A stretch of DNA of 40,994 nucleotides from Myxococcales bacterium (lineage in GTDB: Bacteria > Myxococcota_A > Polyangia > Polyangiales > JAFGIB01): contig JAOUOP010000066.1 in NCBI GenBank assembly GCA_029880325.1, positions 1-40,994 on the forward strand, given 5' to 3'. Under the pieces are notes generated by a model. That model was given only the letters and a program-made list of their open reading frames with translations, searched no databases and had not been told where the DNA came from. Numbering within the stretch: the stretch's first letter is position 1; every line of letters starts with the position of its first letter. A program made the translations under genes and the position numbers. Shown piece by piece: positions 15,878 to 25,593 of this stretch.

Positions 15878-16393
15878 TCAGTCCGAGTCGGGGCGACCAC
15901 GACCGCGCCGCGGCAGCCGCGTTCGTCCCAGACTGGCCGCAGCGGCGCCGGCCACGGCATCGCGCACGTCGTCGTCGGCGATGCGGGCCAGCTCCCGGGC
16001 CAGCTGCGGCGGCAGCTCGGCCAGCGGTAGCAGCGGCTCCTCGTAGAGCTCTTCGCGGGGCTGCTCCGGCTTCTGCGGCAGCGGTCCGCTCTTCCACACG
16101 ATGCGGCGGATGGGCACATCGGGCAGTCGCGCCCGCAGCCTGGCTAGCAGCTGGGGGCTCTCCAGGGACAGCGCGTTGGCCCAGGCTGCGGTGCTGGTGT
16201 TGACCCACAGCACCCCATCGCGCAACCGCACCGGACGGGCGTTGTCCGATACGCGCTCGCTGGCGACCTTGTAATAGGCGGCAAAGGCGCGCAGCTGGCG
16301 CACGGCGTCGGGCTGGCGGTCGGGGTAGACCACCGTGATCAGCCGATCGAGGGCCGCCATGCCGCCTTCGCGTTTGCGCCTTCGTCGCCGCAT
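15878..16393 (-). CDS. DUF721 family protein (DciA-like)
   Basis: Protein of 171 residues with a DUF721 domain at about 30-105. Family features are the early helix around RQLRAFAAYY, then LRDGVLWVNTSTAAWANALSLESPQLLARLRARL and IRRIVWKSGPL. DUF721 includes DciA, the helicase loader used by bacteria that lack DnaC or DnaI. The family is also widely found as small proteins of uncertain role. The N-terminus is strongly basic (MRRRRRKREGG) and the tail is Arg/Gly-rich, compatible with nucleic-acid binding. ATG 16393 has no clear ribosome-binding site; ATG 16360 is an alternative. It is divergent from the gene at 16463. Confidence 0.72.
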   Translation of the reverse strand: MRRRRRKREGGMAALDRLITVVYPDRQPDAVRQLRAFAAYYKVASERVSDNARPVRLRDGVLWVNTSTAAWANALSLESPQLLARLRARLPDVPIRRIVWKSGPLPQKPEQPREELYEEPLLPLAELPPQLARELARIADDDVRDAVAGAAAASLGRTRLPRRGRGRPDSD

Positions 16394-16462
16394 GGTTTGA
16401 GCTTAGGGCCTCAGCACTCCCGGGACAACGCGGGCCCGTCGCAGTACAACAACCACCCTGCC

Positions 16463-17095
16463 ATGCGCCGCGGCCTGCTGATTTCGCTCCTGCTCGTGAT
16501 CGCCCTGGGCTGGCTGTGGGCGCTGCTCGGCCGGGCCCCGCACGGCACGACGGCCGAGCAGGCCAGCGAGCCGCCCGCCGAACAGCCGGGGCGCGAGCCG
16601 CACCCGCCAGCTGCAGCCCAAAAGCCGATGCGGGCGCGACGCCCCGATCGCAAGCGCCCCAGGCCACCGACGCAGCAGCGACGGGCTCCGCCGACGCGGG
16701 CGGAGATGCTCGACGACCCCGAGGGCTATCGCAAGCGCCTGATGGAGGTGATGCGCCAGCAGCGCGAGCACAACACGATCCGTCTGGAGGTGGCCGAGAA
16801 ACGCTGGCAGAAGGAGCGCCGCGACCCGGCCCTGGCCGAGCCCTGGGAGAAGGCCTACCAACAGGCCCTGCTCGACGATGGCATCGACGGGATGTTGATG
16901 GACCTGGAGTGCCGCGCGACGCTGTGCCGCCTGGAACTCGCGGCCGTCGACTCCAACGCCGCCTTCGCACTCCAGGGGGCCAAAAATTTCCAGAACGCCC
17001 TGGGCACCGAGAGCGCGACCACCATGGCCGGCGGCGGCTTCGACCGCGTGCTGGTGCTCTATGTGCCGCGCGAGGGCTACGAATTCGAGCCCTGA
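16463..17095 (+). CDS. Membrane-anchored protein of unknown function
   Basis: Protein of 210 residues with an N-terminal membrane segment (about 5-23, LLISLLLVIALGWLWALL). A Pro/Arg/Ala-rich linker to about 80 and a charged helical stretch (about 80-135, EVMRQQREHNTIRLEV) follow. The compact C-terminal part carries a spaced Cys pair in DLECRATLCRLEL, which could form a disulfide outside the cytoplasm. Proteins with this E-C-R-x-x-x-C-R-x-E signature are, as I recall, frequent in myxobacteria, but no function is known to me. The ATG at 16463 places the membrane helix at the N-terminus; upstream codons in the same frame overlap the divergent promoter region. Confidence 0.65.
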   Translation: MRRGLLISLLLVIALGWLWALLGRAPHGTTAEQASEPPAEQPGREPHPPAAAQKPMRARRPDRKRPRPPTQQRRAPPTRAEMLDDPEGYRKRLMEVMRQQREHNTIRLEVAEKRWQKERRDPALAEPWEKAYQQALLDDGIDGMLMDLECRATLCRLELAAVDSNAAFALQGAKNFQNALGTESATTMAGGGFDRVLVLYVPREGYEFEP

Positions 17096-17230
17096 GCAGC
17101 GCCCCTGTAACGCCCATGCACGAGAGTGCGAATTCATAACGAATCTGCGCTAGTGTTCACGCCAACCGTGACCTCTGCCCCCCATCATTTCCCGAAGCAG
17201 CACGCGCGACCGGGTCGGTACCCGTCGGCG

Positions 17231-20200
17231 GTGGCCACCGGCCGAGTCCTCGCCGCGCTGCTTTCCCTGCTGACCGCGCTGCTTTCGCTGCCCGCCCGCG
17301 CCGACAACCCCGTCGACCGCGACAACGAAAGGCTCGCCGCCTCCGCCGCACGCGAGGGCAAGCGGGCCGCCGGCGCCCTTTCGCTCTTGCGCATCTGGGC
17401 CCGCTGGGACGACTCCGATCCCCGCGCCACCACGGCCCTGCTCGAAAAGCTGGCCGCCGACACGCGGCTGTCGCCGGCAAGACGCGTGGATGCCCGGCGC
17501 CTGCTGGCCCGGGCCCGCGCGCGCCTGGGACAAATGGACGCGCTGTCGAAAACCTACGACGAGCTCGGCTACGTGACGCGCTTTCGGGTGATCGGCCCCT
17601 TCGACAACGAGGGCAAGGGCGGCTTCGACACCGAGACGCCGCCGGAGAGCAAGCGCATGGAGGCGCCCGATCCCCACGCCAGCTACCCCGGCCGCGAGCG
17701 CGCCGTCAGCTGGCGCAGCTACCCGGAGGCGGTAGCGCAAAACGGCTACGTCTCTTTCGGCGCTGTCATGCGCCCGCTGCAGAACGTCTGCGCCCTGGCC
17801 GAGACCTTCGTCCACAGCGAACGCGCCCAGGCGCTGTCGCTCTTCGTCGGCGGCGGCGGCGCCACCAAGGTCTACTGGAACGGCGAGGAGGTCTTCCGCG
17901 ACCCGGCCTACCGCGCGCCCTACCCCGACCGCAGCGCCGCCACGGTGGGAGCCCATAAGGGCGATAACCGTTTGTTGGTGAAGGTCTGCGTCACCGACTC
18001 GACCTGGGGCTTCTACCTGCGGCTGGGCGACTCCCGCGGCGGCGTGGCCCAGGGCCTAAGCATCAAAACCGAGAGCGAAAAGGCCCTCGACATCCCGCGC
18101 GGTCACGCCAAGGTCCGCCTGGGCAAGGCGCCGCAAACACCCCTGGCCGAGCTGGAAGCGGCGGTCGCCAAGGGCGGGGCGGGCAAGAAGCCGCGCCCCC
18201 AGGATCAGCACGCCCTGGCGCGCTATCTGCAGTACACCGGCTCCGACGATCCTGCCGAGCGCCGCGCCAAGCAGCTCGCGGCCGCCGCCGCCGACGCCAT
18301 GCCCAGCATCGAGCACCTGCGTCTGGCCCACGCCCTGGCCGAGGAGCGCGGGGAGGTGATGCGCTTCGCCGACAAGGCCGCCGAGGTCGCCCCCGAGGCG
18401 CCGGCTTCGCTGCTTTTGCGCGCGCGTGTGCTTGCCGATGGCCCGGTGCCCGAAGATGCGCTGCCGCTGATCGACAGGATCCCCGAGGACAGCGACTCCT
18501 GGCATACGGGCCAGCTTTTGCGCGCCGGCGTGCTACGCGAACTCGAAATGCCCGAGAGCGCGCTCGCGGTGGTCGAGAGCGTCCAAAAGCGCATCGGTGA
18601 GACGCCGCGGCTCTTCAGGCTGCTGGCCAACCTCTATCATGCGGTGGGCAAGACCGATCAAAGCCTCGAGCTTCATCGGAAGCTACTGACGCTGCGCAGC
18701 GACGACATGGCCGCCCGCAGGGTGCTGATCACCGACGCGCTGCATCGCGGCGATACCGCGACCGTGCAGGCCGCCATCTCAGAACTCTCCGACCACGGCG
18801 TCGACAGCACCGCCACCCTGCGCTACGTGGCCAGCCTCTACGACGCCCTCGGCCGCGACGACATGGTGCTGTCCACCTACCGGCGCGCCATGGACATCGT
18901 GCCAGAGAGCGCGCCCTTGCACGTCGCCTACGGTCACGCCCTGTTGCGCGCCGGCCAACCCGAGCACGCCGCCGATGCCCTGGCCAAGGCCCTGGCCCTG
19001 CGCCCCCAGGACGCTTCCACGCGCGAGCTTTTGGAGCAGATCCGTCCCCGCGAGCGTCTCGACGAGGCCTACGCCCTGCCCACCGAAAAGCTGCTGAAAC
19101 TGCGCGGCAAGGGCAGCGGCTACCCGAGCACGACGCTGACTGAACTGCAAGTCAACACGGTCTACGAAAACGGCCTCAGCACCAGCTTTCGCCAATTCGC
19201 CGCCCAGGTCCACGACGACGAGGGCGCCCGTCGCTATCGCAGCTACTCGATTCAATACGACCCCGACACCCAGCGCGTAGATCTGAGACTGGCCCGCGTC
19301 TACCGCAAGGACGGACGCCAGCTGGAGTCGGTGCGCACCTACGAGCAGCAGCTGGGCGAGCCCTGGTACCGCATCTACTACGACACCCGCGCCGTGGTCG
19401 TCATCTTCCCCGATCTGGAACCCGAGGACGTCGTCGAGATCCGCTACCGCATCGACGACGTGGCCCACAGAAACGTCTTCGCCGACTACTACGGCGATAT
19501 TCACTACTTTCAGGGCTTTTCACCCACGCTGCGCTCGGAATACGTGCTGGTCACGCCCAAGACGCGCAAGTTCTACTTCAACAAGCCCAAGCTCGAGGGG
19601 CTATCTCATACTCAAAAGGTCGAAGGCGATGTTCGCATCGACCACTTCCTGGCCAAGGACGTCGAAGCCATCGTTTCCGAAGCGGGCATGCCCGGACTGA
19701 CCGAGATGAGCCCCTACCTTCACGTCTCGACCTACAAGACCTGGCAGGACGTGGGCACCTGGTACTGGGGCCTGATCAAGGATCAGCTCTACGCCGACAG
19801 CTCGCTCAAGGAAAAGGTCGCAGAACTCACCAAGGGCGCCAAGACCACGCAAGAAAAGGTCGCCGCCATCCACAACTGGGTCGTGGGCCACACCCGCTAC
19901 GTGGGCCTGGAGTTCGGCATCCACGGCTTTCTGCCCTATCGGGTGCCGCTGATCGTCCAGCGCGGCTTCGGCGACTGCAAGGACAAGGCCTCCCTGCTCT
20001 ACACCATGTTTCAGAGCGCCGGCATCGACGCGCGCATTGTCCTGGTGCGCACCCGGCGCAACGGCGCGGTGCACGCCGAGCCCGCATCGCTGGCCGTTTT
20101 CGACCACGCCATCGCCTATGTGCCCGAACTCGACCTCTTCCTCGACGGAACCGCCGAGCATAGCGGCACCTCCGAGCTGCCGGTGCAGGATCAGGGCGTG

Positions 20201-20899
20201 AGCGTGCTCGTGGTCGGCCCCGGGGGCGCCGAGCTGCGCAAGACGCCCGTCTTCGCCGCCGAGCACAGCAGGCGCAGCCGCACCCTGGAGGTGGCGCTGT
20301 CGGTCGACGGCTCGGCCAAGCTGCGCGGTCGCGAAGAGGTACGCGGCGCCGAAGCCGCCGGCTACCGAAGCTACTACGAGGCGCCGGGCACCCGCGACGA
20401 GCGTTTCGAGCGGGCCCTGGGCCGCGTCTACCCCGGCGTCGAGTTGGCGCAACAGAAGTTCGAGCAACTCGGCGACCTGGAGCAATCGGTACGCTACTCC
20501 TATGAAGCGCGCGTGCCGCAGCTGGCCCAGCGCGATGGCGACTCGCTACAGCTTTCACCCAGCGTGATGAGCGACCTGGTGCAGAGCATGGCGCGCCTGC
20601 CCAAACGTCGTCATGCCCTCGACCTACAGGGCAACCGCGCCTACGTGGAAGAGCGCATCGTGACGCTGCCCCAGGGCATGGTGGCCACGGAGCTTCCCAA
20701 GGGCGGCGAGGCGCGCTCGGTCTTCGGCCGGCTCAAGCTCGACGTGCGCGGCGAGGGCCGCACGGTGCGGGCGACGACCGAGTTTTCGGTGGACCGCGAC
20801 CGCGTCGGCCCCGAGGAGTATCCGGCCTTCCGCCGCTGGGTGGAGCAGGCCGACCTGCTGCTGCGCCAGCGCATCGGCATTCGCAAGGACGAACAATGA
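17231..20899 (+). CDS. Exported TPR/DUF3857/transglutaminase-like protein
   Basis: Giant protein of 1222 residues. A GTG start at 17231 gives a clean signal peptide (ATGRVLAALLSLLTALLSLP, then ARA-DN cleavage). In-frame GTGs at 17126, 17153 and 17168 are alternatives. The order is: an N-terminal beta domain of the carbohydrate-binding type (YVTRFRVIGPFDNEG; LFVGGGGATKVYWNG), TPR-like helical repeats at about 330-600, DUF3857 at about 635-800, and a transglutaminase-like domain. The triad is complete: Cys916 in GDCKDKASLL, His959 in FDHAIAYV and Asp972 in FLDGTAEH. DUF3857/transglutaminase proteins may act as thiol proteases or peptide cross-linkers at the envelope. It overlaps the next gene by ATGA. 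Confidence 0.85.
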   Translation: MATGRVLAALLSLLTALLSLPARADNPVDRDNERLAASAAREGKRAAGALSLLRIWARWDDSDPRATTALLEKLAADTRLSPARRVDARRLLARARARLGQMDALSKTYDELGYVTRFRVIGPFDNEGKGGFDTETPPESKRMEAPDPHASYPGRERAVSWRSYPEAVAQNGYVSFGAVMRPLQNVCALAETFVHSERAQALSLFVGGGGATKVYWNGEEVFRDPAYRAPYPDRSAATVGAHKGDNRLLVKVCVTDSTWGFYLRLGDSRGGVAQGLSIKTESEKALDIPRGHAKVRLGKAPQTPLAELEAAVAKGGAGKKPRPQDQHALARYLQYTGSDDPAERRAKQLAAAAADAMPSIEHLRLAHALAEERGEVMRFADKAAEVAPEAPASLLLRARVLADGPVPEDALPLIDRIPEDSDSWHTGQLLRAGVLRELEMPESALAVVESVQKRIGETPRLFRLLANLYHAVGKTDQSLELHRKLLTLRSDDMAARRVLITDALHRGDTATVQAAISELSDHGVDSTATLRYVASLYDALGRDDMVLSTYRRAMDIVPESAPLHVAYGHALLRAGQPEHAADALAKALALRPQDASTRELLEQIRPRERLDEAYALPTEKLLKLRGKGSGYPSTTLTELQVNTVYENGLSTSFRQFAAQVHDDEGARRYRSYSIQYDPDTQRVDLRLARVYRKDGRQLESVRTYEQQLGEPWYRIYYDTRAVVVIFPDLEPEDVVEIRYRIDDVAHRNVFADYYGDIHYFQGFSPTLRSEYVLVTPKTRKFYFNKPKLEGLSHTQKVEGDVRIDHFLAKDVEAIVSEAGMPGLTEMSPYLHVSTYKTWQDVGTWYWGLIKDQLYADSSLKEKVAELTKGAKTTQEKVAAIHNWVVGHTRYVGLEFGIHGFLPYRVPLIVQRGFGDCKDKASLLYTMFQSAGIDARIVLVRTRRNGAVHAEPASLAVFDHAIAYVPELDLFLDGTAEHSGTSELPVQDQGVSVLVVGPGGAELRKTPVFAAEHSRRSRTLEVALSVDGSAKLRGREEVRGAEAAGYRSYYEAPGTRDERFERALGRVYPGVELAQQKFEQLGDLEQSVRYSYEARVPQLAQRDGDSLQLSPSVMSDLVQSMARLPKRRHALDLQGNRAYVEERIVTLPQGMVATELPKGGEARSVFGRLKLDVRGEGRTVRATTEFSVDRDRVGPEEYPAFRRWVEQADLLLRQRIGIRKDEQ

Positions 20900-23800
20900 T
20901 GACCCGACTGCGAAATGAGGGCCGCCGCACGCTCGCCGCGCCCGGCGTGGCCCTGTGGCTTGTCGCGATGGCCTTTGGCTGCGCCCACGGTGGCGCGGGC
21001 CTGACCCCGAGCATCGATGAGCTGCGGGCGCGCGCCAAGGCGGCCCCAGGTGACGGCGTCGCCCAACGCCAGCTGCTGCTCGCCGAACTCTTCTCCCACG
21101 CCGGCGACCGCGCTGCCGTCGACGCCCAGCTCGAGCGCGCACTTTCGGTGGGCGGCGCCGACCCGCGCCTGCACTGGGCCGCGGCCGTCCATCACGATAC
21201 CCACGGCCACCCCGCAAAGGCCCTCGATGCCTATTTGAAGGTGCTGACCAGCGCCACCAAGAGCGCCGATCCGATCGCGCCCCAGCTGGCCGAATTCGCC
21301 GCGCACGCCATCGGCGGCATTCAAGGCGGCGTGCCCGGCTACGACGAGCGCGTGCGGCCTGTGCTCAACGAACTCTTCGACGCCCGGGCGCTGCCGCTGC
21401 CCGTTCACTTTCAGGTCGGCCAGGTGCTGATCCGCTTCGCCCAGCTCGACGGCGACGCCGCGCGCGTGGAGGCGCTGGCCCAAAAGCTCGGCTGCGTGAC
21501 CCAGATGCGCACCGCCGGCCCCTTCGGACAGCGGCAGCTGTTGAGCTTCGACGACGACCACGGCCTCGATCCGGCGCGCCCCCTTTCGGAAAGCTACGAC
21601 CTGGGTCACGGCCGCGGCCGACGCCCCACGCGCGAGCTGGGCGCCCGCGGCTGCGCCGTGCCGCTGGGCGGCGGCGCCATCGGCGAGGGTGGGACGCGCT
21701 TCGCCCAGGCCGAGCTGAAGGTGACAAAGTCCGGCCGCCATCGCCTGCGCGTGGAGTCGCCCAATAGCACCGAGGTCTACCTGGACGGCAAGCGCGTCGG
21801 CCGCATCGATCGGCGGCGTGAGCTGGGGCAGGCGGTGGTCTTCCTGCCGCTTTCACTCAGCGCCGGAAGCCATTTGCTGACGGTCAAGGTCAGCAGCCGT
21901 CACCCCGGGCCGGCCGTGGCCCTGTCGCTGCACCCCGAGCGCGAAGGCGACGCCGCGGCCCTGCGCCTGCCCTACGACGAGCACACCCCCCATGGCTTTC
22001 CGCGCTATCTGCGCGCGGGCCTTGCGATGCTGCGGGGCGATGTATTGACGGCGCGCCAGAGCCTTTCCGGCGTCGAGCGGGCCGAACGCGTCGCGCCGTT
22101 GCTCTCGATGCAGCGGGCCACCCTCTTCCTCAACGACCCGTTATACCCCGCCGACCAACGCAGCGACGAGGCGCGGCGCCTCCATGCGCGCGCCCTGCGC
22201 GAGGACAGCCAGCTGTGGAATCCGGCGGTGCAGCTGGCCTCCATGGCCGCCGAAAACGGTCGCACCAAGGAGGCCATCGCGGCCCTGCGCGAAGCGGTGG
22301 AACGCTGGCCCGAGGTGCCGGCCGTGAGTCTAACGCTGCTACAGCTGCTCAGGGGCCAGGACTGGGACGCCGAGGCCGACCAGGTGCTGGAGCGGGTGCG
22401 CAAGCTGGTCCCCGACGCCTGCGGGCCCATGCAAGCCGAAATGCAGGCCCTGCGCAGCCGCCAGCGCGAGGAGGCTGCCGCGGCCCTGGTCGAGCCCATC
22501 ATGGCCTGTAACGCCCAGTCAAACGCGCGCTATGGGCTACTCTTGCAACAGCGCAAGTGGGAGCAGGCGCAGGCCGAGCTCGACCGCCTGGAAGCCATGG
22601 AGCCGCCTCAAAACCGCTATGCGTGGTTGCTGGCGCGGCTCGAGCTGGCAAAAAACCGTGGCGACAACGCCGCGGTCGAGGCGCACATCGCGGCGCTGCG
22701 CAGACTCTACCCGCAGTCGGTGACGGCGGTGCTCGAGTCGGCCGATCGGCTGACGGCACTCGGCAAGGGTGCACAAGCGCGGGCGGTGATCGAGGGGGCG
22801 CTGCAGGCCGAGCACGCCTCCATGAGCGAGCTGCATCGCCTGCTGCCGCTGCTCGGCGCCGAGCACGTGATGCAGCCCTTCCGCAAGGACGGCGCGGCGG
22901 CCATCGCGCGCTACGAAGCCTCGGGCCGCAGCTACGAACAACCCCAGGTGCTGGTCTTCGACTACATGGCGGTGCGCATCTTCGAGGACGGTTCGTCGGT
23001 GGAGCTGGTGCATACGGTGCAAAAGGCCCAGAGCGACGAAGCGGTCGACGAACTGGCCGAGGTACAAGTGCCCGAGGGCGCCCGCATCCTGAAGCTACAG
23101 ACGATCAAAGCCGACGGCCGGCGCCTGGAGCCCGACGCCATCGCCGGCAAGGACACCATCTCGATGCCCTCGATGGCCATCGGCGACTACGTCGAATTCG
23201 AGTACATCAGCCACGCCCAACCCTCCGAGGGCTTCCCGGGCGGCTACCTGGGCGACCGCTTCTACTTCCAGAGCTTCGAGATCCCCTTCGACTACAGCCA
23301 CATGGTCGTCGCGCTGCCCAAGGCCATGAAGTATCGCATCGATCCGCGCGGCCCGGCCCCCAAGACCCAGGAGCGCCTCGAGGGCGAGCTGCGCATCCTC
23401 GACTTCAAGGTCGAGCAGAGCCAGCCGCTGACCGCCGAACCCATGTCGGTCACGGCACGGGAATTTCTGCCCTCGGTGCGCGTGGGCGTCGAGGCCAGCT
23501 GGAAGCGCTTCGTGGAGAGCATTCGCGAGGTGCTCATCGACCGCGACTTGAGCGATCCGGAGCTGCTGGCGCTCGCCAAGTCCATCGTCGGCGACGCAGC
23601 CAAAGACGACCACGCCCTGCGCGCCAAGCGACTCTACGGCTGGGTCGTCGAAAACATCGAAAACAACGACGACGTCTTTTCGCAGGCGGCACTGATGCTG
23701 CGGGCCCGCGCCGGCAACCGCGCCCGCGTGCTGCACTACCTGCTGGGTCTCTCCGGCGTGCCGGCGGAGCTGGCCCTGGTGCGCACCGCCGCCGGCGACG

Positions 23801-24648
23801 CCACCGACAGCCCCATGGCCGCCGCCGACACCTACGAGCACCTGCTGGTCAGACTGCCCAAGGGCAGCGAGCCCCGCTGGATCTTCAGCGCCGAGCGCTG
23901 GGCCCCCTTCGGCTACATCCCGCCGATCCTGCGCGACCAGCCGGCGCTCTTGCTGGCCGAGGGTGCGCCGCGGGTGAAGGTACCCGCAGGCGACGGCCAA
24001 CAGGACAGCCGCAAGGTGACGCTCGACGTCGAGCTCCAGACCGACGGCAGGGCGCGCATCGACGTGGTGGAGATTCAAAAAGGCGCCGGCGCCATCGCAT
24101 GGCGCAGTCAACTCGAGGCCATCCCGGCGGCCGAACTCGAACATCGCTTTGAGGAGGACTACGTCGCGCGGCTCATCCCCGGGGCCACGCTGGCGCGACT
24201 GCAGGTGGAGGATGCCGCCGAGCGCCTGCCCTCCATCACTCTGCGTTATAGCTTCGACGTCGAAGTCCTGGGACGCAGGGTAGCCGACGGCTGGGCGCTG
24301 CCGCCGATCCTGGCCGAGCGCCTGTCGGCCAGCTATGCCCGGGTGCCCACGCGCACCACGGTGCAACTGGTGGCCGACCCGGCCGATAGCACCGTCCTAT
24401 TGCGGGTGCGGCTACCGGCCGGCTCCGGCGCGCCCGCATTGCCTGAATCCGCACGCCTGACAGCCGCCATCCCGGGGCGACCGAGCTTCGAGCAAAAGGC
24501 CCGCTTCGAAGAGGGCATCTTGCAGCTCGAGCGCCACCTCACGGTGCCACTGATGCGCGTGACTCCCAAGGACTATCCGGCATTCGTCAGCTTCTGCCAG
24601 AAGGTCGATGAGCTGGAGGCGCGGGAGTTGATCTTCGGCGGCCGGTAG
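20896..24648 (+). CDS. TPR/DUF3857 lipoprotein with degenerate transglutaminase domain
   Basis: Paralogue of the previous gene, 1250 residues, starting in its stop (ATGA overlap), so the two are translationally coupled. The leader ends in AMAFGC, a lipobox with Cys29. The same order is seen: sugar-binding-like beta domain (LRVESPNSTEVYLDGKRVG), TPR helices, DUF3857 (VLVFDYMAVRIFEDGSSVEL; IGDYVEFEYISHAQP), transglutaminase-like fold, and a matching end (KDYPAFVSFCQKVDELEARE). The Cys of the triad is replaced: RARAGNRARVLHYLL aligns Asn941 with Cys. The His remains (His982, TYEHLLV). The Asp region reads IFSAERW. It is therefore predicted inactive and could be a binding or regulatory partner of the first protein. 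Confidence 0.82.
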   Translation: MMTRLRNEGRRTLAAPGVALWLVAMAFGCAHGGAGLTPSIDELRARAKAAPGDGVAQRQLLLAELFSHAGDRAAVDAQLERALSVGGADPRLHWAAAVHHDTHGHPAKALDAYLKVLTSATKSADPIAPQLAEFAAHAIGGIQGGVPGYDERVRPVLNELFDARALPLPVHFQVGQVLIRFAQLDGDAARVEALAQKLGCVTQMRTAGPFGQRQLLSFDDDHGLDPARPLSESYDLGHGRGRRPTRELGARGCAVPLGGGAIGEGGTRFAQAELKVTKSGRHRLRVESPNSTEVYLDGKRVGRIDRRRELGQAVVFLPLSLSAGSHLLTVKVSSRHPGPAVALSLHPEREGDAAALRLPYDEHTPHGFPRYLRAGLAMLRGDVLTARQSLSGVERAERVAPLLSMQRATLFLNDPLYPADQRSDEARRLHARALREDSQLWNPAVQLASMAAENGRTKEAIAALREAVERWPEVPAVSLTLLQLLRGQDWDAEADQVLERVRKLVPDACGPMQAEMQALRSRQREEAAAALVEPIMACNAQSNARYGLLLQQRKWEQAQAELDRLEAMEPPQNRYAWLLARLELAKNRGDNAAVEAHIAALRRLYPQSVTAVLESADRLTALGKGAQARAVIEGALQAEHASMSELHRLLPLLGAEHVMQPFRKDGAAAIARYEASGRSYEQPQVLVFDYMAVRIFEDGSSVELVHTVQKAQSDEAVDELAEVQVPEGARILKLQTIKADGRRLEPDAIAGKDTISMPSMAIGDYVEFEYISHAQPSEGFPGGYLGDRFYFQSFEIPFDYSHMVVALPKAMKYRIDPRGPAPKTQERLEGELRILDFKVEQSQPLTAEPMSVTAREFLPSVRVGVEASWKRFVESIREVLIDRDLSDPELLALAKSIVGDAAKDDHALRAKRLYGWVVENIENNDDVFSQAALMLRARAGNRARVLHYLLGLSGVPAELALVRTAAGDATDSPMAAADTYEHLLVRLPKGSEPRWIFSAERWAPFGYIPPILRDQPALLLAEGAPRVKVPAGDGQQDSRKVTLDVELQTDGRARIDVVEIQKGAGAIAWRSQLEAIPAAELEHRFEEDYVARLIPGATLARLQVEDAAERLPSITLRYSFDVEVLGRRVADGWALPPILAERLSASYARVPTRTTVQLVADPADSTVLLRVRLPAGSGAPALPESARLTAAIPGRPSFEQKARFEEGILQLERHLTVPLMRVTPKDYPAFVSFCQKVDELEARELIFGGR

Positions 24649-24816
24649 CGGTGGGCGGTGGCGCGGGCGATGGTTCGGCGGTCGTGCCGACGACAACTGC
24701 GAAGCGGCTTTGGCAGCGTTTGGAACCGTGACGCCAGCAGCGCCTCACCACAGGAGTCTTGACCGGTTGGGACGCCCGATCCGGGTTCATCTGGCAGACA
24801 ACCACGCGCTCCAGCC

Positions 24817-24856
24817 GTGTGCACGCCTGCACACATCCCTGTTGCGCCAGCGCAAC
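24817..24856. other. Two adjacent perfect hairpins upstream of GGDEF-like gene
   Basis: GTGTGCA-CGCC-TGCACAC (24817-24834) and GTTGCGC-CA-GCGCAAC (24841-24856) are perfect 7-bp stems only 6 bp apart. No T-run follows, so they are not typical terminators. They may be operators or RNA structures in the leader of the downstream gene. The rest of the 282-bp gap 24649-24930 shows no gene. Confidence 0.45.
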
Positions 24857-24930
24857 ACCTCCAGCCCTCCGCACTCAACCCCAGCGGCTGCCCCTTGGCT
24901 CAGCTTCGGGTTATCATCCAAGGGCGCGTG

Positions 24931-25593
24931 GTGGCCGACCCGAACACCCCCGAGTCTGGGGGTCCGGGCCCTGGGCTCGGACTTCTGGCGCTCGTGATCT
25001 CGCTGGCGCTCTCAATCGCCTCGGCCACGGGCCTGTTCGGCGCCGCCGGGCTCGTCGCGCAGATCGCCGCGGTGCTCACCGCCACCGCCGGCGGGGCGCT
25101 TTGGATGGCCGGGCGTCACCGCAGCGCGCCGGAGCCACCGCCGGCCGATCGCGACCGGCTGACGGGGCTCTTGTACCGCCGCGCCTTCGAGCGGGCCGCA
25201 GCTGCACTGCTCTCGGTGGCCGCCCGACGAGAGCTGCCGATGGTGCTGGCCCAGCTGCGCATCGAAGGCCTCACCTCACTGGACGCCGAGGACGAGGGGG
25301 TGCGCGGCGACGCCGCCCTGGCCGCGCTCGGGGCCATCGCCCGCGGCAAATTGCGCTCGACGGATCTGGCTGCGCGCCTCGACGGCGTCAATCTCTGCCT
25401 GCTGCTGACCGACACCACCACCGCCGGCGCCGCCATCGTCACCGAACGCCTGAAGACCCAATTCGGGGCCTACTGCCACGAACAGGGCATCGAGCTGTCG
25501 CTGCGGGTGGCGATGGAGATGATTTCCCCCGACGTGGGCGAGCTGGGCGCGCTGCTCACAACGTTGAAGACGCGACTCGAGGCCGGCCCTTGA
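24931..25593 (+). CDS. Membrane protein with degenerate GGDEF domain
   Basis: Protein of 220 residues with two hydrophobic segments (about 15-35 and 38-60) followed by a diguanylate-cyclase-like domain. The entry motif RDRLTGLLYRRAFE (75-88) is clear, but the active-site loop is RLDGVN where R-x-G-G-D/E-E-F is expected. It should therefore not make c-di-GMP; it may bind nucleotide or act as a scaffold. The GTG at 24931 was chosen because AAGGG ends six bases upstream; GTG at 24928 and 24817 are alternatives. It stands just before the kinase-receiver gene on the same strand (121-bp gap), suggesting a signalling role. Confidence 0.72.
   Translation: MADPNTPESGGPGPGLGLLALVISLALSIASATGLFGAAGLVAQIAAVLTATAGGALWMAGRHRSAPEPPPADRDRLTGLLYRRAFERAAAALLSVAARRELPMVLAQLRIEGLTSLDAEDEGVRGDAALAALGAIARGKLRSTDLAARLDGVNLCLLLTDTTTAGAAIVTERLKTQFGAYCHEQGIELSLRVAMEMISPDVGELGALLTTLKTRLEAGP

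Noticed and set aside
15768..17117. 449-codon minus-strand frame across the DUF721 and membrane-protein genes
   Set aside because: Arg/Ala/Pro-rich shadow; the DUF721 frame in the same region has real family features.
22557..24152. 531-codon frame inside the second DUF3857 gene
   Set aside because: Arg/Gly-rich out-of-frame translation of a gene with clear domain content.
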